Shown here: piece by piece, positions 14,201-23,500 of the stretch
Layout of the letters: each line of letters begins with the position of its first letter
Position numbering within the stretch: position 1 is the stretch's first letter
Source of the DNA: a virus
Direction: 5' to 3' (one strand)
IMG/VR virus record: IMGVR_UViG_3300004477_000129
Coordinates: 1 to 26,499 of that record
Length of the DNA stretch: 26,499 nucleotides
Notes under the pieces: generated by a model
What the model saw: only the letters and a program-made list of their open reading frames with translations
Told to the model about the DNA's origin: nothing
Database searches by the model: none
Made by a program: the position numbers and the translations under genes

Positions 14201-16991
14201 AAACATTTGCGCCGGTGAAGGATACGTTGCTGGACACCGACATCGTCGAACCATTGACGAACAGGTTGGTGCCGTTCAGAATCACGTTGGCCGAGAATGT
14301 TGCCGTTCCGGAATGAAGTGTGGTATTCGCAATGGTGACCGCACCATTCAACGTCGTCGTTGTATTGGCGCTGGTAGTGAAAACGTTGCCATTCAGAGTC
14401 GTGTTTGCCGTCGCGTTGATAGACGCGCCAGCCAACACACCCACGCTCAAGTTGGCGACATACGCGACGTTAGCAGTGATATTGACGTTCGACGTCACGT
14501 TGAAAGCACCACCTCCAATCGTGGTATTGCCGACCGACAGCGCGACGTTGGAGCTCTGAATCGACACATTAGACGTGGAATTCAACGATGTGCCACTGAT
14601 ATTTGCTGTGGCCGTGGTGACAGTGAACGACGCTGTAGAATTGCTTCCAGTAAAGGTCACGTTGGATGCTGTTACAGAGGCATTCGCCGATACAGTCAAC
14701 GGAGCGTTAATAGCCACGTTACCGCTGAATGTTGCATTGGCGGCAAATGTAGCAACACCGGTGTGAGCCGTCGACCCACCAAACGTAGCGGCGGTATTGC
14801 TGCTGGTAGCGAAGACGTTGCCGTTAATTGTGGTGTTGGCGGAAACAGCCAACGATGGCCCAGCTACGGATCCCGATACGGTGACCGAGTTCAGAGCGAC
14901 ATTAGCAAAGTTCGTTGTGTTTGCTGTGAACGTAACGTTGGCACCAGCAATGGTAAACGTATTTGCTGTAACCGACAAAGTGTTGCCAGAAAGCGTTGTA
15001 TTTGCAGAGGAAATTAACGCGGCAACGCCCGAAATTGTCAGGTTACCGGCAATGGTAGTGTTGCCGGCAGTAACATAGACATTCGCGCCGGAAAGCGACG
15101 TATTTCCGTTGAGAGTCGCTGTAGTATTTGCGGTGAATGCGCCAGCAACGCTCAACGCTCCGTTCGCTACGGTGTTCGCGTTGATAGTGACGCCGGCCGT
15201 GGCGGTGATTGCTACAGTGTTGGATGCGATCGTTGTCAGCAGACCGTTCAAGGTCGTGTTGCTGTTATGAATGACGGCGCCACCAAACGTCGCTGTAGTA
15301 TTAGCGCTTGTAGTGAAAACGTTGCAATTCAGAGTCGTGTTGGCTGTTACAACCAATGCTGGGCCGGCAACAGTTCCGGATACGGTCATGGAATTCAAAG
15401 CGACGTTGGCAAAGTTCGTGGTATTCGCTGTGAACGTGACGTTGGCGCCAGCGATCGTTAGGGTATTCGCTGTGAATGTAACATTGTTGCCGGAGAAATT
15501 GGTGTTTGCAGACGTGATGCTGGTCACTGGGCCAGCAGCAGTCGTATTTCCCGCGAAGGTAGTGGCTGTCGATGTCACATAAAGGTTAGCACCGGCAATC
15601 GAGGTGTTGCCGTTCAGAGTCGCTATGGTATTTGCCGTGAACGCACCAGCAACACTCAGTGCTCCGTTTGCAACAGTATTGGCAGTGATTGTGACTCCAT
15701 TAGAGGCTGCCACGACCACAGTATTCGACGACACATTCGTCAACAGTCCGTTAAGAGACGTGTTGCCGTTGTGAGTCACATTGCCGTTAAAGGATGCAGC
15801 AGTATTGACACTGGTAGTGAAGACATTGCCGTTGAATGTGGTGTTAGAAGCCACGATGAGAGCTGGGCCAGTGACGGCCCCAGAAACCGATACGGAATTC
15901 AGAGCGACGTTGGCGAAGTTCGTGGTATTCGCTGTGAACGTAACGTTGGCTCCAGCGATCGTCAGGGTATTAGCAGTGAACGTGACGTTGTTGCCAGAGA
16001 AATTGGTGTTCGTTGATGAAACAATAGTGGCCGGGCCACTCAGCGCAACGTTGGCAGCGAAGGTAGTGGCTGTTGATGTCACATAAAGGTTAGCACCGGC
16101 AATCGAGGTGTTGCCGTTCAAAGCTGTTGTCGTGTTGGCGACGAATGCCCCAGCAACAGAGAAGGCTCCGTTTGCGATCGTATTGGCAGTGATCGTCACG
16201 CCATTGGAAGCTGCCACGACTACAGTATTCGACGTCACCGTGGCAGTCTGGCCACTAATCGCGGTGTTACCAGTAATCGTTACGATATTCGAAGCGACAA
16301 CCGGGCCAGCGAAATTGGCGTTGGATGTTGCTGTGAAATTTCCGTTGACTGTGATTGAATTAGCTGAGACAATCGCATTGTTGCCCGAAAAATTGATATT
16401 AGCGGCTGCGATGTTGATCGCTTGGCCATTCAGACCGATCGTAGTAACGGTTGCGTTGCCGGATACCACAATTGCGTTGGCAGTGTTGCCGGACGACAAA
16501 ATGTAGGACGGAGTGTTGATGGTATAGCTATTGCTAGTGGCCGCGACTACATTAGCTGTTAGCTGCGCAGACAACGTATTGATAGAATAGCTGGAATTAT
16601 TAACACCAACGTTGGCTGTAATCGTTAGTGTCGGCCCAGCCACGTTGGTGTTAGCATTGAATGTGGCTGTGTTGTTAAAGGCTGCTGCGCTGTTGACAGT
16701 AACGCTAGCGCCAGTGAACACAACATTTGATGTGATGGCTAAATTCGCGGAATTCGCGACGGTACCGCCGCGAAGGGCAGTGGGGACAGCAATCGTATCC
16801 GCAGCAAAGATGCCTTGGACGTAAGCGTTGCCAGATGTCCATCCATACGTATTAGACCCGGACTGGCCAGTCGTGATGACTGTAGTTCCAAGCTCATACG
16901 ACAACTGGTTGGTACGATCCAACCAGTTGCGGAATGTTGCGGATTGAACTTGGATGTTTCCCGAAGGTCCAACGTATGCTGTATTAGCCAT
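11202..16991 (-). CDS. Giant repetitive tail fibre protein
   Basis: A 1929-residue protein very rich in Asn, Ala, Thr, Ser and Val, probably a long trimeric beta-helical fibre. Residues 1-90 (MANTAYVGPSGNIQVQSATF, GNAYVQGIFAADTI, TALRGGTVANSANLAITSNV) look like the virion-attachment end seen in related phages. Residues about 250-755 are three tandem units of 168 residues. The C-terminal third holds eight copies of an NNATNLGGQ-type motif (variants S for A and F for L), typical of phage tail fibres. Interspersed is a module with NDLVLDIGWNSNTS, then NTLNLGAATNNWANVYSN. The protein ends in PRLAMIWYS without an obvious intramolecular chaperone. The start overlaps the preceding small gene by 8 bases and its ribosome-binding site is weak, which fits coupling. 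Receptor contact at the C-terminus is inferred. Confidence 0.8.
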   Translation of the reverse strand: MANTAYVGPSGNIQVQSATFRNWLDRTNQLSYELGTTVITTGQSGSNTYGWTSGNAYVQGIFAADTIAVPTALRGGTVANSANLAITSNVVFTGASVTVNSAAAFNNTATFNANTNVAGPTLTITANVGVNNSSYSINTLSAQLTANVVAATSNSYTINTPSYILSSGNTANAIVVSGNATVTTIGLNGQAINIAAANINFSGNNAIVSANSITVNGNFTATSNANFAGPVVASNIVTITGNTAISGQTATVTSNTVVVAASNGVTITANTIANGAFSVAGAFVANTTTALNGNTSIAGANLYVTSTATTFAANVALSGPATIVSSTNTNFSGNNVTFTANTLTIAGANVTFTANTTNFANVALNSVSVSGAVTGPALIVASNTTFNGNVFTTSVNTAASFNGNVTHNGNTSLNGLLTNVSSNTVVVAASNGVTITANTVANGALSVAGAFTANTIATLNGNTSIAGANLYVTSTATTFAGNTTAAGPVTSITSANTNFSGNNVTFTANTLTIAGANVTFTANTTNFANVALNSMTVSGTVAGPALVVTANTTLNCNVFTTSANTTATFGGAVIHNSNTTLNGLLTTIASNTVAITATAGVTINANTVANGALSVAGAFTANTTATLNGNTSLSGANVYVTAGNTTIAGNLTISGVAALISSANTTLSGNTLSVTANTFTIAGANVTFTANTTNFANVALNSVTVSGSVAGPSLAVSANTTINGNVFATSSNTAATFGGSTAHTGVATFAANATFSGNVAINAPLTVSANASVTASNVTFTGSNSTASFTVTTATANISGTSLNSTSNVSIQSSNVALSVGNTTIGGGAFNVTSNVNITANVAYVANLSVGVLAGASINATANTTLNGNVFTTSANTTTTLNGAVTIANTTLHSGTATFSANVILNGTNLFVNGSTMSVSSNVSFTGANVSLANAQLSNATLTGTSLITGAAATINTTAFTVSSATANITGTTLNVTANTTFVGTAAHSGNVTLSNTAVLVLPGNTIVANTKPVDGQLMVYNGNTNSWNPGSANVSAISSATVTANTFQANNVAQLGLINASSSSWVANVYVNTATNTAFIIHANVVSIGVDGAANAVQITSNANVAGNLLVSGNLSVTGNTNITANNSLYLGGVAANGYQPLLTYTPLNSNTGGVVNGSVTVNGTIVTTGNITANGADVFGRDIWSSRNVIVNNSITVGNTAAPIANVFSNATVTAITFHANTVTLSVDGGANTVQFNSNANVAGNLVVAGTISGTVLLANNSTNLGGQAATYYASNAAVVQLGGGTNQAVSSNVTFSGANVTFASANVTSTFQANAATLAALTVTGAANLVANNATNLGGQLPAYYTANGSLATYVAGLTANNATNLGGQAAANFVNSAQLTSNLSNYHLLAGAVNQTISANVTFSGANVTFASANVTANFQANTIVAANVTASGVVSAANLAISGSATVGGNLVVTGNLYLTGNTTILNSTAVMTNDLVLDIGWNSNTSVALNGGGLQLGNNAGVALYTFLYNNATTSWQPNISITPAANNTLNLGAATNNWANVYSNNLFGTLQTASQPNITANNATNFGGQLPTFYTANGNFATYVAALTANNATNLGGQAAANFVNSAQLTSNLNNYMLLGGGTNQAVTSNVTFSGANVTFSGINVSGTANLVANNATNFGGQLPAFYTANSNFATYVAALTSNNATNLGGQAAANFVNSAQLTSNLSNYHLLAGAVNQTISANVTFTGANVTFVSANVQTSFQANTLTAANGTFTNITVSGAANLTANNATNLGGQAAANFVNSAQLTANLSNYVLLASAPSQTISSNVVFSGANLKFSGVGQILSMDGGASAANIVFSQGLGLNGSLLSVASNTYLTGANNTLASANVVGNLQANTFTAANVTVTAAATFAGNTSIDSSGNLFVQGAQITANPRLAMIWYS
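11640..13210 (-). repeat. Eight NNATNLGGQ-type fibre repeats
   Basis: In the C-terminal third of the giant fibre, the motif NN(A/S)TN(L/F)GGQ occurs eight times. It is usually followed by AAANFVNSAQLTSNLSNY or by LPAYYTANGSLATYV. The copies are unevenly spaced and share nearly the same DNA in places, so they form short recombinogenic repeats. Modules of this type are common in phage tail fibres. Confidence 0.75.
14733..16244 (-). repeat. Three tandem 504-base repeats in the giant fibre gene
   Basis: The same sequence word recurs at 15073, 15577 and 16081, exactly 504 bases apart, matching 168-residue protein units anchored on NTS(I/L)(A/S)GAN(L/V)YVT at residues 294, 462 and 630. Each unit also contains TIAGANVTFTANTTNFANVA, NGNVF and GVTI(T/N)ANTVANGALSVAGAF. 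The two units nearest the N-terminus are the more alike; the third has drifted. The ends are approximate. Confidence 0.8.
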
Positions 16992-17205
16992 TCTTTGTTC
17001 CGTTTTGCTGCAATATCTGAGTCAAAAGCATCTTGATGTCCCCCAACTCACTCTTCAGTCCATCTACGTCTTGAGCGAGTTGGTCCAACTTCGTCATATG
17101 CTTCCGCTGTTGGATATAGGCCTTATAAGCCGACACGTCAGTATTTAGCAGTGCTCCTGAACGATTGTCTCGCATATAGCTGGGATTATCTGTTGGACTG
17201 AGCAT
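16984..17205 (-). CDS. Small coiled-coil virion-associated protein
   Basis: The 73-residue product reads MLSPTDNPSYMRDNRSGALL, NTDVSAYKAYIQQRKHM and then an amphipathic coiled coil (LDQLAQDVDGLKSELGDIKM, LLTQIL). The layout YxRDxxSGALxNxDxxxYxxYxxxR plus a C-terminal coiled coil is one I recognise from small proteins in the baseplate and fibre region of T4-like cyanophages. No function is known to me. It joins the preceding gene without a gap (TAA then ATG) and overlaps the giant fibre start by 8 bases. It is therefore translationally linked to both and could help attach or assemble the fibre. Confidence 0.7.
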   Translation of the reverse strand: MLSPTDNPSYMRDNRSGALLNTDVSAYKAYIQQRKHMTKLDQLAQDVDGLKSELGDIKMLLTQILQQNGTKNG

Positions 17206-19257
17206 TTATACCGACAATGCAATCGCGCGAATGTCTTTGATGGCTGGAACAATGGATGTAGACGATGAAGTCAAATCGACTTTTAGGGCAAACGTCTTGA
17301 ACGAGTCGTAAACCGCTCCGCTTTGGCTGATGTACCGAACGATCCCAGAATTGGTCGGATTCGTATAAGCTGCATGCGGTGTTGTGACTGTGGAAACGAC
17401 GGTGGCAATATCCGAGAAGGTGGAGTTGGTAGCCAACGCAATAGATGTGTCGGAATTAACGGTAGTGATTTTTGCGACCTGGGCGACTCCGCCGCTACTC
17501 GTCAGCTCAATCAAATCGCCATTGGCGAACGCAGTCGTGAACGAAGTATTTGTTCCGAGAACAGTGTTGCCGGTGGTGGATACCACCACGGTTCCAGGCT
17601 GCTGGACACCGGGCAACGAAGAGGCCAAACCATACTGGAATTCATAGAAGTCTGAAGCGTTCAACGGATTCGAAGTGATGTTCGACGATGTAGTCTGCTG
17701 CAAACGAGTCCAATCCTTTGAGTCGAATGGATCCGGATCCGACGCATTGAGCAGCTTGGCGTATACAGCCAAATCTGTGCCGGCTGGCTTGTGGGCTGTA
17801 ATGAAGACTTGAAGATCCTCAGAGTCCAGGCCATCCGCCAATACCACCGTCTTCGAAACATATCGAGACACAGCATTACCGTTCTTCGAATTTTCTGAGC
17901 TGGTATCGTTGTTAATCGAGTTATGGTAAACAACTAAATTCTGAGAAGTCAAGTCTACGATCGGCGTCACTTTGTTTGAGTTTGAAGTGAGCGTCAACGT
18001 TGCCTGTAGAGACTTGGCTCCGCTTAGTCTAGCAATCTCGTTAGACTTGGAGAACACAGCAACTTCATTATTGAGGATCAATGCCGTCGAGTTGAAGTCG
18101 TAATTCTGGGGAGCCACAGAAGCGTTGGCCGTGGTTGTCGTTGAAAGAGACAACTGAACGCCAGTTCCCTGGACCACTGTGCGGGAGACGAAAGGCTGCA
18201 ACCGGTTGATGATTTTGTTATCGACCGACGCAATAGTGGCTTTGCATCCCGACGTGGCTCCAACGAGATTATTGTTGGCTAAGAACAAGGATGAATTAGC
18301 AGCAGTGGATCCCTCGAGGTAAAGGAGACCAGCACCCGGAGAGAAGAAGCTAACTTGGCCGAGCGGCACGACCTGAATCTGTGCGTTGTTGCTTGTGAAT
18401 GACGGGGAACCGAACACCGTGAAGAAGACATTCGAAGTGGTCGATGTAGAACCGACGTTCACAACTGTGTTGCCAACATTCACGTGATTGATCGTCACGA
18501 CGGAGCTGACAGCGATGTTAGCTACATTTCCTGTCAACACGACTTTCTGTCCAGCCGAAAGTCCAGCGAAGGATGTATTGCCTTGACCGATGACATATGA
18601 ATTGCCGGCCACAACGTATAGAGAGCCATTGCCCGTTCCAGGCTGGTACACGTATTCGCCGGCCACGAATGTGGAAGTGACGTTTGCTACGGTCAGATAT
18701 TCAGTATCGTCGTTCACTAGCGTAATTGTTCCAGTTTGACTGGAGAAATCAGCGCGATATAGATTGAACTTCAATGTTTCTGTCGGCAATGGGACAGGAG
18801 TTGCCCCGTTCGTGGACTGGAAAAGCTGGCCGCTTCCCCAATTGTTGACAATCTTCTGTTGGGTGCGGACATCCGTGCCACCAACTTTGGCGCTCCACAA
18901 CGCGTAATTCGGATTGAATCCATCAGGCTGAACCGCAATCGCGTACATATTGCCGGCCGTCAAATATGCCATATTGTCGAATACGAATGTCGTGCCGACA
19001 GAAGAATCTCCACTAATTTGAATCGGGCTAGTATTCTGCAACACGTTGCCGACCGAAATCGGGGCAAGACGCTTCGATGCTAACGGGGCCGACACGAAAT
19101 CTGGCGCCCCATTGGAAGTCGGAACAATTGAAACGGTGACCCCTAGTGTCGGGTCACATGATTTCAGATAAAGATCAACAGCCTTTACGAATAGCCCAGG
19201 CTGTCCGCCCGTAATGTTTGAATCAATGGCAAAAGTCTGGGCTAGCGGCGATGTCAT
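17206..19257 (-). CDS. Baseplate/fibre structural protein, like the C-terminal part of DUF4815-family cyanophage proteins
   Basis: A 683-residue protein starting MTSPLAQTFAIDSNITGGQP with GLFVKAVDLYLKS after it. The PLAQTF...G.F...VDLYF pattern is well known in T4-like structural proteins, where it usually lies inside one much longer DUF4815-type protein. Residues about 163-170 read LKFNLYRADF. A later block near 470-560 has RYVSKTVVLADGLDSEDLQV, then ITAHKPAGTDLAVYAK and DPDPFDSKDW, also typical. The last 70 residues hold YTNPTNSGIVRYISQSGAVYD and KDIRAIALSV. Two Gly/Val segments of the form NTSF...G..V.LT look like repeated small beta modules. It has a good GAGGAAC ribosome-binding site and its own late-promoter-like element. 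It probably forms a baseplate-peripheral or short-fibre attachment part; the exact role is inferred. Confidence 0.75.
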   Translation of the reverse strand: MTSPLAQTFAIDSNITGGQPGLFVKAVDLYLKSCDPTLGVTVSIVPTSNGAPDFVSAPLASKRLAPISVGNVLQNTSPIQISGDSSVGTTFVFDNMAYLTAGNMYAIAVQPDGFNPNYALWSAKVGGTDVRTQQKIVNNWGSGQLFQSTNGATPVPLPTETLKFNLYRADFSSQTGTITLVNDDTEYLTVANVTSTFVAGEYVYQPGTGNGSLYVVAGNSYVIGQGNTSFAGLSAGQKVVLTGNVANIAVSSVVTINHVNVGNTVVNVGSTSTTSNVFFTVFGSPSFTSNNAQIQVVPLGQVSFFSPGAGLLYLEGSTAANSSLFLANNNLVGATSGCKATIASVDNKIINRLQPFVSRTVVQGTGVQLSLSTTTTANASVAPQNYDFNSTALILNNEVAVFSKSNEIARLSGAKSLQATLTLTSNSNKVTPIVDLTSQNLVVYHNSINNDTSSENSKNGNAVSRYVSKTVVLADGLDSEDLQVFITAHKPAGTDLAVYAKLLNASDPDPFDSKDWTRLQQTTSSNITSNPLNASDFYEFQYGLASSLPGVQQPGTVVVSTTGNTVLGTNTSFTTAFANGDLIELTSSGGVAQVAKITTVNSDTSIALATNSTFSDIATVVSTVTTPHAAYTNPTNSGIVRYISQSGAVYDSFKTFALKVDLTSSSTSIVPAIKDIRAIALSV

Positions 19258-19283
19258 TCTTTAGTTCCTCGTGTGATTTTCAA

Positions 19284-19291
19284 TATTTAGT
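19284..19291 (-). promoter_or_regulatory. Late-promoter-like element ACTAAATA
   Basis: Minus-strand ACTAAATA matches six of eight bases of TATAAATA, overlaps the stop of the glycine-rich gene and ends 26 bases before the ATG at 19257. Confidence 0.45.
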
Positions 19292-20513
19292 TCACCAATG
19301 GGCCGAGGACTGTTCCCGGGCCTGACAGAAGGGCTTTAGCATATCCTTGGATCGCTGTTCCGGCTGCGCCACCGGCCACGTTGGAGTCTTTACCAGCTTG
19401 GCCAGGAGCGCCGCCATCGCCACCAGCTCCTACACCAGCAGATGGGCCGCCAGGGCCGCCAGCAGTCAAGGTGCCGTCAGTTCCCGCATACGCGCCGCCC
19501 CAACCACCGCTATTGACGAACGGGCGGCCAGGACCGCCCTTACCTGGAACAGAACCAGCGCCACCGCCACCGCCACCAGTTTCGCGATAACCGTTGTTGC
19601 CATTTCCGCTACCACCACCGCCGCCGCCACCTTGAATGACGCCGGCATTAACAATGGTTGCTTGGTTCAGCAATTGAAGTGCAGGGCCACCCGCAGACGG
19701 GGTCGGAGCGCCACATTGACCGCCGTAGCCACCTGCGCCTGAAATATAGCCGTTATTGATGATGGTGATGTGGGACCCAGTCGGAAACTGGGGGATCTTC
19801 AGGGCGGGAGCTGAAGTGTTCGCTGAGCCGATGACGACGCCGGAATCCACAACGACGTTGAGATTGACGGCAGATTTGCCGTCCCACTTCAAGGCTAACG
19901 CTGTCGACCAAATATCCGGATTGAGTACATTTGAAGAATACTCAACAGTCAGACTAGTGACTCCAAGCAGATTGACAATCTGCGATGGGATGGAAGATGT
20001 ATTGGCTGCCGGTAGAATTGTTGTGGGAGATGGAGCCGAAGCAACGGTCACTGAATTTGCGTTGAATGCGTTGAAGACTGTTGATGCGTAGGTGGTTTCT
20101 GCTGTCAACGCACTGATGAAATCAGAATCAGACAACATCAGTTGTCTCGAACCTGTTAAAAACACGCCTTGAGGAACATTAAAGATAGCGTAAAACGATC
20201 CGTCGGCGTTAGCTGTCAGGGCAGCCCCGAGTGCGCCAGTTGCAACCAAACCGCCACCCACAGACGCAGAAGGTAACATCGCTGGTTGAACAAACTGTTG
20301 ATCTACTCGTTGGCCATCGAAGTACACGAAAATCTGAGAATTCGGCCGCATTCCGAAAGCAATGATATCAACGTTTTGAGGACGGATGAATGTCTGTAGC
20401 CGGGAATCTTTATAGAAATCGCCGACCGGCACATTGAATGCGTTCGAACTTGCGGCCACAGATGCGGTGATAGCATCCACGACTGTATTTGAAACTAGAG
20501 ATGTGCCGGCCAT
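19287..20513 (-). CDS. Glycine-rich putative receptor-binding protein
   Basis: A 408-residue protein in two parts. The N-terminal part has FYKDSRLQTFIRPQNVDIIA followed by FGMRPNSQIFVYFDGQRVDQ (about residues 33-72). This resembles the conserved FGLKP...FFDG segment of DUF4815-associated structural proteins and should tie it to the virion. From about residue 250 (NNGYISGAGGYGG) to 395 it becomes strongly glycine-rich, with a run of eight glycines and another of seven, and blocks such as AGSVPGKGGPGRPF and AGGPGGPSAG. Alternating Gly-rich stretches with short variable loops recall the polyglycine-sandwich tip of T-even gp38 adhesins, which sets host range. That parallel is my inference; the fold is unproven. 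It has an AGGA ribosome-binding site 6 bases before the ATG. Confidence 0.7.
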   Translation of the reverse strand: MAGTSLVSNTVVDAITASVAASSNAFNVPVGDFYKDSRLQTFIRPQNVDIIAFGMRPNSQIFVYFDGQRVDQQFVQPAMLPSASVGGGLVATGALGAALTANADGSFYAIFNVPQGVFLTGSRQLMLSDSDFISALTAETTYASTVFNAFNANSVTVASAPSPTTILPAANTSSIPSQIVNLLGVTSLTVEYSSNVLNPDIWSTALALKWDGKSAVNLNVVVDSGVVIGSANTSAPALKIPQFPTGSHITIINNGYISGAGGYGGQCGAPTPSAGGPALQLLNQATIVNAGVIQGGGGGGGSGNGNNGYRETGGGGGGAGSVPGKGGPGRPFVNSGGWGGAYAGTDGTLTAGGPGGPSAGVGAGGDGGAPGQAGKDSNVAGGAAGTAIQGYAKALLSGPGTVLGPLVN

Positions 20514-20540
20514 ATTTTCCTACCAGAATGGGATGTTGAG

Positions 20541-20548
20541 TATTTAGC
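20541..20548 (-). promoter_or_regulatory. Late-promoter-like element GCTAAATA
   Basis: Minus-strand GCTAAATA matches six of eight bases of TATAAATA, lies in the 40-base gap before the glycine-rich gene and ends 27 bases before its ATG. Confidence 0.5.
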
Positions 20549-20553
20549 GACTA

Positions 20554-23500
20554 TTAGCCACCACTCATGCAATCGTTTATATAATCGCTTGGGGAAGTGT
20601 AGAACGAAATTGCCGTAACCTGCGCAGCGGTGTTAGCGGTTTTAGTCGAAGCCACGACCGCATTATTGGTCGTAGCAGGCACAGAGTTCGTCGTGATGTC
20701 GAAGAACGAATCAGAAGCAGGATATAGATACACAACACCAGTCCAATTCCACATTCCTTCGGCGGCGTTGTGGAATGTCGTGGCGCTTGGCTGAGAGAAC
20801 ACCGTAGCATACCCACATGCCAACGTACCGACAGAGCCGTTAGACGACACATAGGCGTTTGCGGAAGATTGGACCATCAAATTGATGTTATTCACATCCA
20901 TCTTAGGGACGATTGTGTTAGTGTTGGTATCGAACGCCGCCGTGAATTCCGAATCTGTGACGGCACATAGAGTCAAATCATTCATCGGATCTGCGAAGAT
21001 GCCATTCTTGAATCGATTCAACCCAGTGGAAGCGGATGGAATGACGGTGTCCGCCGACTTCTTTTCCAGAAGATTCAATGCGGTGTAGTACTCAATGTTG
21101 GTTAGGCGCTTGTCGATGGCACCAATATCTGCCATTGTATATCCGCGATGCTGATGGGAGTTGATTGCAATCGTGTAGTCCGGCCGATTTGCCTTCACCC
21201 CATCGAGGGTCGGCAACGACGGATAGGGAGGAATAACAGCAATCCCAAGTGTCATCGAGTGCGGAATGTCAGGAGGTGCCGACGGGTTGATAGCCGGATT
21301 GCCTTCGACATTGATGATGTTGCCGCTGGTATCCATGACAATCTTATCGACACGGTTCAAATAATATTGAATACCGCAGCTAAAGTTCTGATTCGGTGCC
21401 GGAAGAGTGAAATTGGACGAAGAGAATGTGACGTTCGCCCCAGACGTTATGCTCTTCGTGACGCTGTTGGCGACGCCGATGCACACGTCGATAGACGGAT
21501 TGATGTAGACGATATTAGCTGCCAATGTTCCCGATCCAATGACGTCCGTCAAAGTGTTGGCTAATGGAATGGTGTTAGCCACATATGGACGAAAGTCGAC
21601 AGAATCGCGAAGGTCGTACGTTTGGCCGTTTGTGGCCGTGTACAACGGAATTTGGCTTGTCGTGATCGTTGTGGTCGCAGCGTTGCTGGTATCGTCTATA
21701 GGATACGAATTCACGGTGAAGAACTGGTCGCCTGAAGTAGCTGGCACAAATGCGTCGAACTGTACCAACAGATGATCGCCAGTGTTGATGGTCAAGCCAG
21801 TCGTTGAAGCCAACTTCACATAGGATAGGCCATAGAACGCATCGCGCTGGCCAGAATCCAAGAGGAACGAACCAGTAACATTCAAGCTGGTATTCGGATT
21901 TGCGACGTTGCCTGCGGTATCTTTGTAGACCGCAGTAATGTTAAAGACGTCGGGAACGCCCAAGCACCACGGCCCATATTTGTCAGCAGGGTGGCCAGCC
22001 GTATCGATGTAAGCGTAACAATTGCGCTGAACGGTTTTTAGCGTCGACTGCGCCGGGCGTTTCAAGCTATTATAGATGACCGTGGTAGCTGGAGAGGTCT
22101 CAAGAGCGTTACCGAGACTAATCGTCGCCGTGGCGCTATTGCTGCTGATTGTGATTGTGGTGTTGGCCCGATTAGCAAACGGAACCGGAACACCGGCCGG
22201 ATAAGCCTTCTTGTGAGCGACGCCCGCAGTATTCGCTCCCCACGGGGCGTTCACGGTCATGTAGGTATTATTGGCGATGCTCTGAATGCGACGAATAACT
22301 TGGCCGCCGACGTTCGCTGTAACATAATCACCAGGCACGTAATCCGTTAAGAACGCAGTGCCCGAACCAGTAGCCACAGCATTTGCTGCTCCATTGGCGA
22401 CAATGATAGTTCCTGTCTTGGCAGTGCTGTTTGCGGATTGTGTTGGGATCACAATGATGTCCGCTTCCTGGGACGCATTGAGAACGCCGTTGCCATATGG
22501 GAACACAGCGTTGTTGCTCAATGTGATTACCAGCGATCCGGAAGTATTTGAAAAGGCAACAGTGGTATTAGCAGCCCGATACGTGAATGTCTGATTGCTG
22601 ACAGCAGCCAACGCTTTCTGGGGAGCTGGATAAACAAGAGATGTGTAACTTGGAGAATTCAGCACCGCAATCTGAGTGTTGACCCCAGACGTCTGAGTCA
22701 CTATGTCCGCCAAACCAAGAACAGTGTTGCTGGAGTTGTAGTACAAGCTACGTGCATTGGCGAAATTGCAACCCGGCTTCATTACGATGTTTGTCAAATA
22801 AGCGCGATACTGACAAGCATTCGCCCCCACAGTGCCATTGTCGTACGCATATGATAGCAAAGTGGCCGTGCCGATTTCGGCCCCTGGACCAGTGTTGGCC
22901 GGCGTATAGGTTCCGGACGTCAAGCTTGTGGCTGCGGTATCGCGAATCGACACAGGAGCCGCAGTATTGAATTGGAATGTGCCGGCGACTTCCTGAACCA
23001 ACGCATAGTTGCCAAAGTTGGTGCTGATCAACACGTTGCTATTGTTGGCTGTGTCGGTGCCACGACGAATGAAGCTAGTCTTCGCAGAATCGATTGGAAC
23101 GCGGAAGCCCTTAACGTACGCGGTACCAGCATTCACTTTAAGCTGAACGTGAGTGGTGTTTGCGACGTAAGCTGTGCCGTTGGACTGCTTGAAAGAGCTG
23201 GTCGTCATGACGAATGGGCTAACAGTGAAATCCCCAGCAGCGTCGGCGGTGCGCTGAGCTAGTTCGCGTTCAATTGAATTGAACTGAGTGAATTGGTTCA
23301 GCTTGGTGACCACGCCGCCAGTCCACTCAACCAACGACGCGAATCCATTTGCGTAGCTATCCTGCTTAGGAGCCACAGAAAGGGATGGTGTTAACTGAAG
23401 ACGAAATGCCCCAGGAGCGTTCAGATTTGAGTATCCAGACGCATTATCATTCAATGAAGTGTCTACGCTGTTATTAACAACGCTTTCAACGATAGTGAAG

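Noticed and set aside
17142-17149. GCTAAATA on the minus strand as a promoter for the giant fibre
   Set aside because: It is inside the coding sequence (LLNTD) and 150 bases from the fibre ATG, unlike the 23-36 base spacing of the other elements. It remains possible but unsupported.
17203-17210. TATAAATG at a gene start as a late promoter
   Set aside because: It arises from a stop codon (TAA) joined to the next ATG, as also at 5536-5541 and 10804-10812, and leaves no room for a leader.
19380-19640. GC-rich plus-strand proline-rich ORF
   Set aside because: It is the complement of glycine codons in the adhesin gene (GGN/NCC), not an independent gene.
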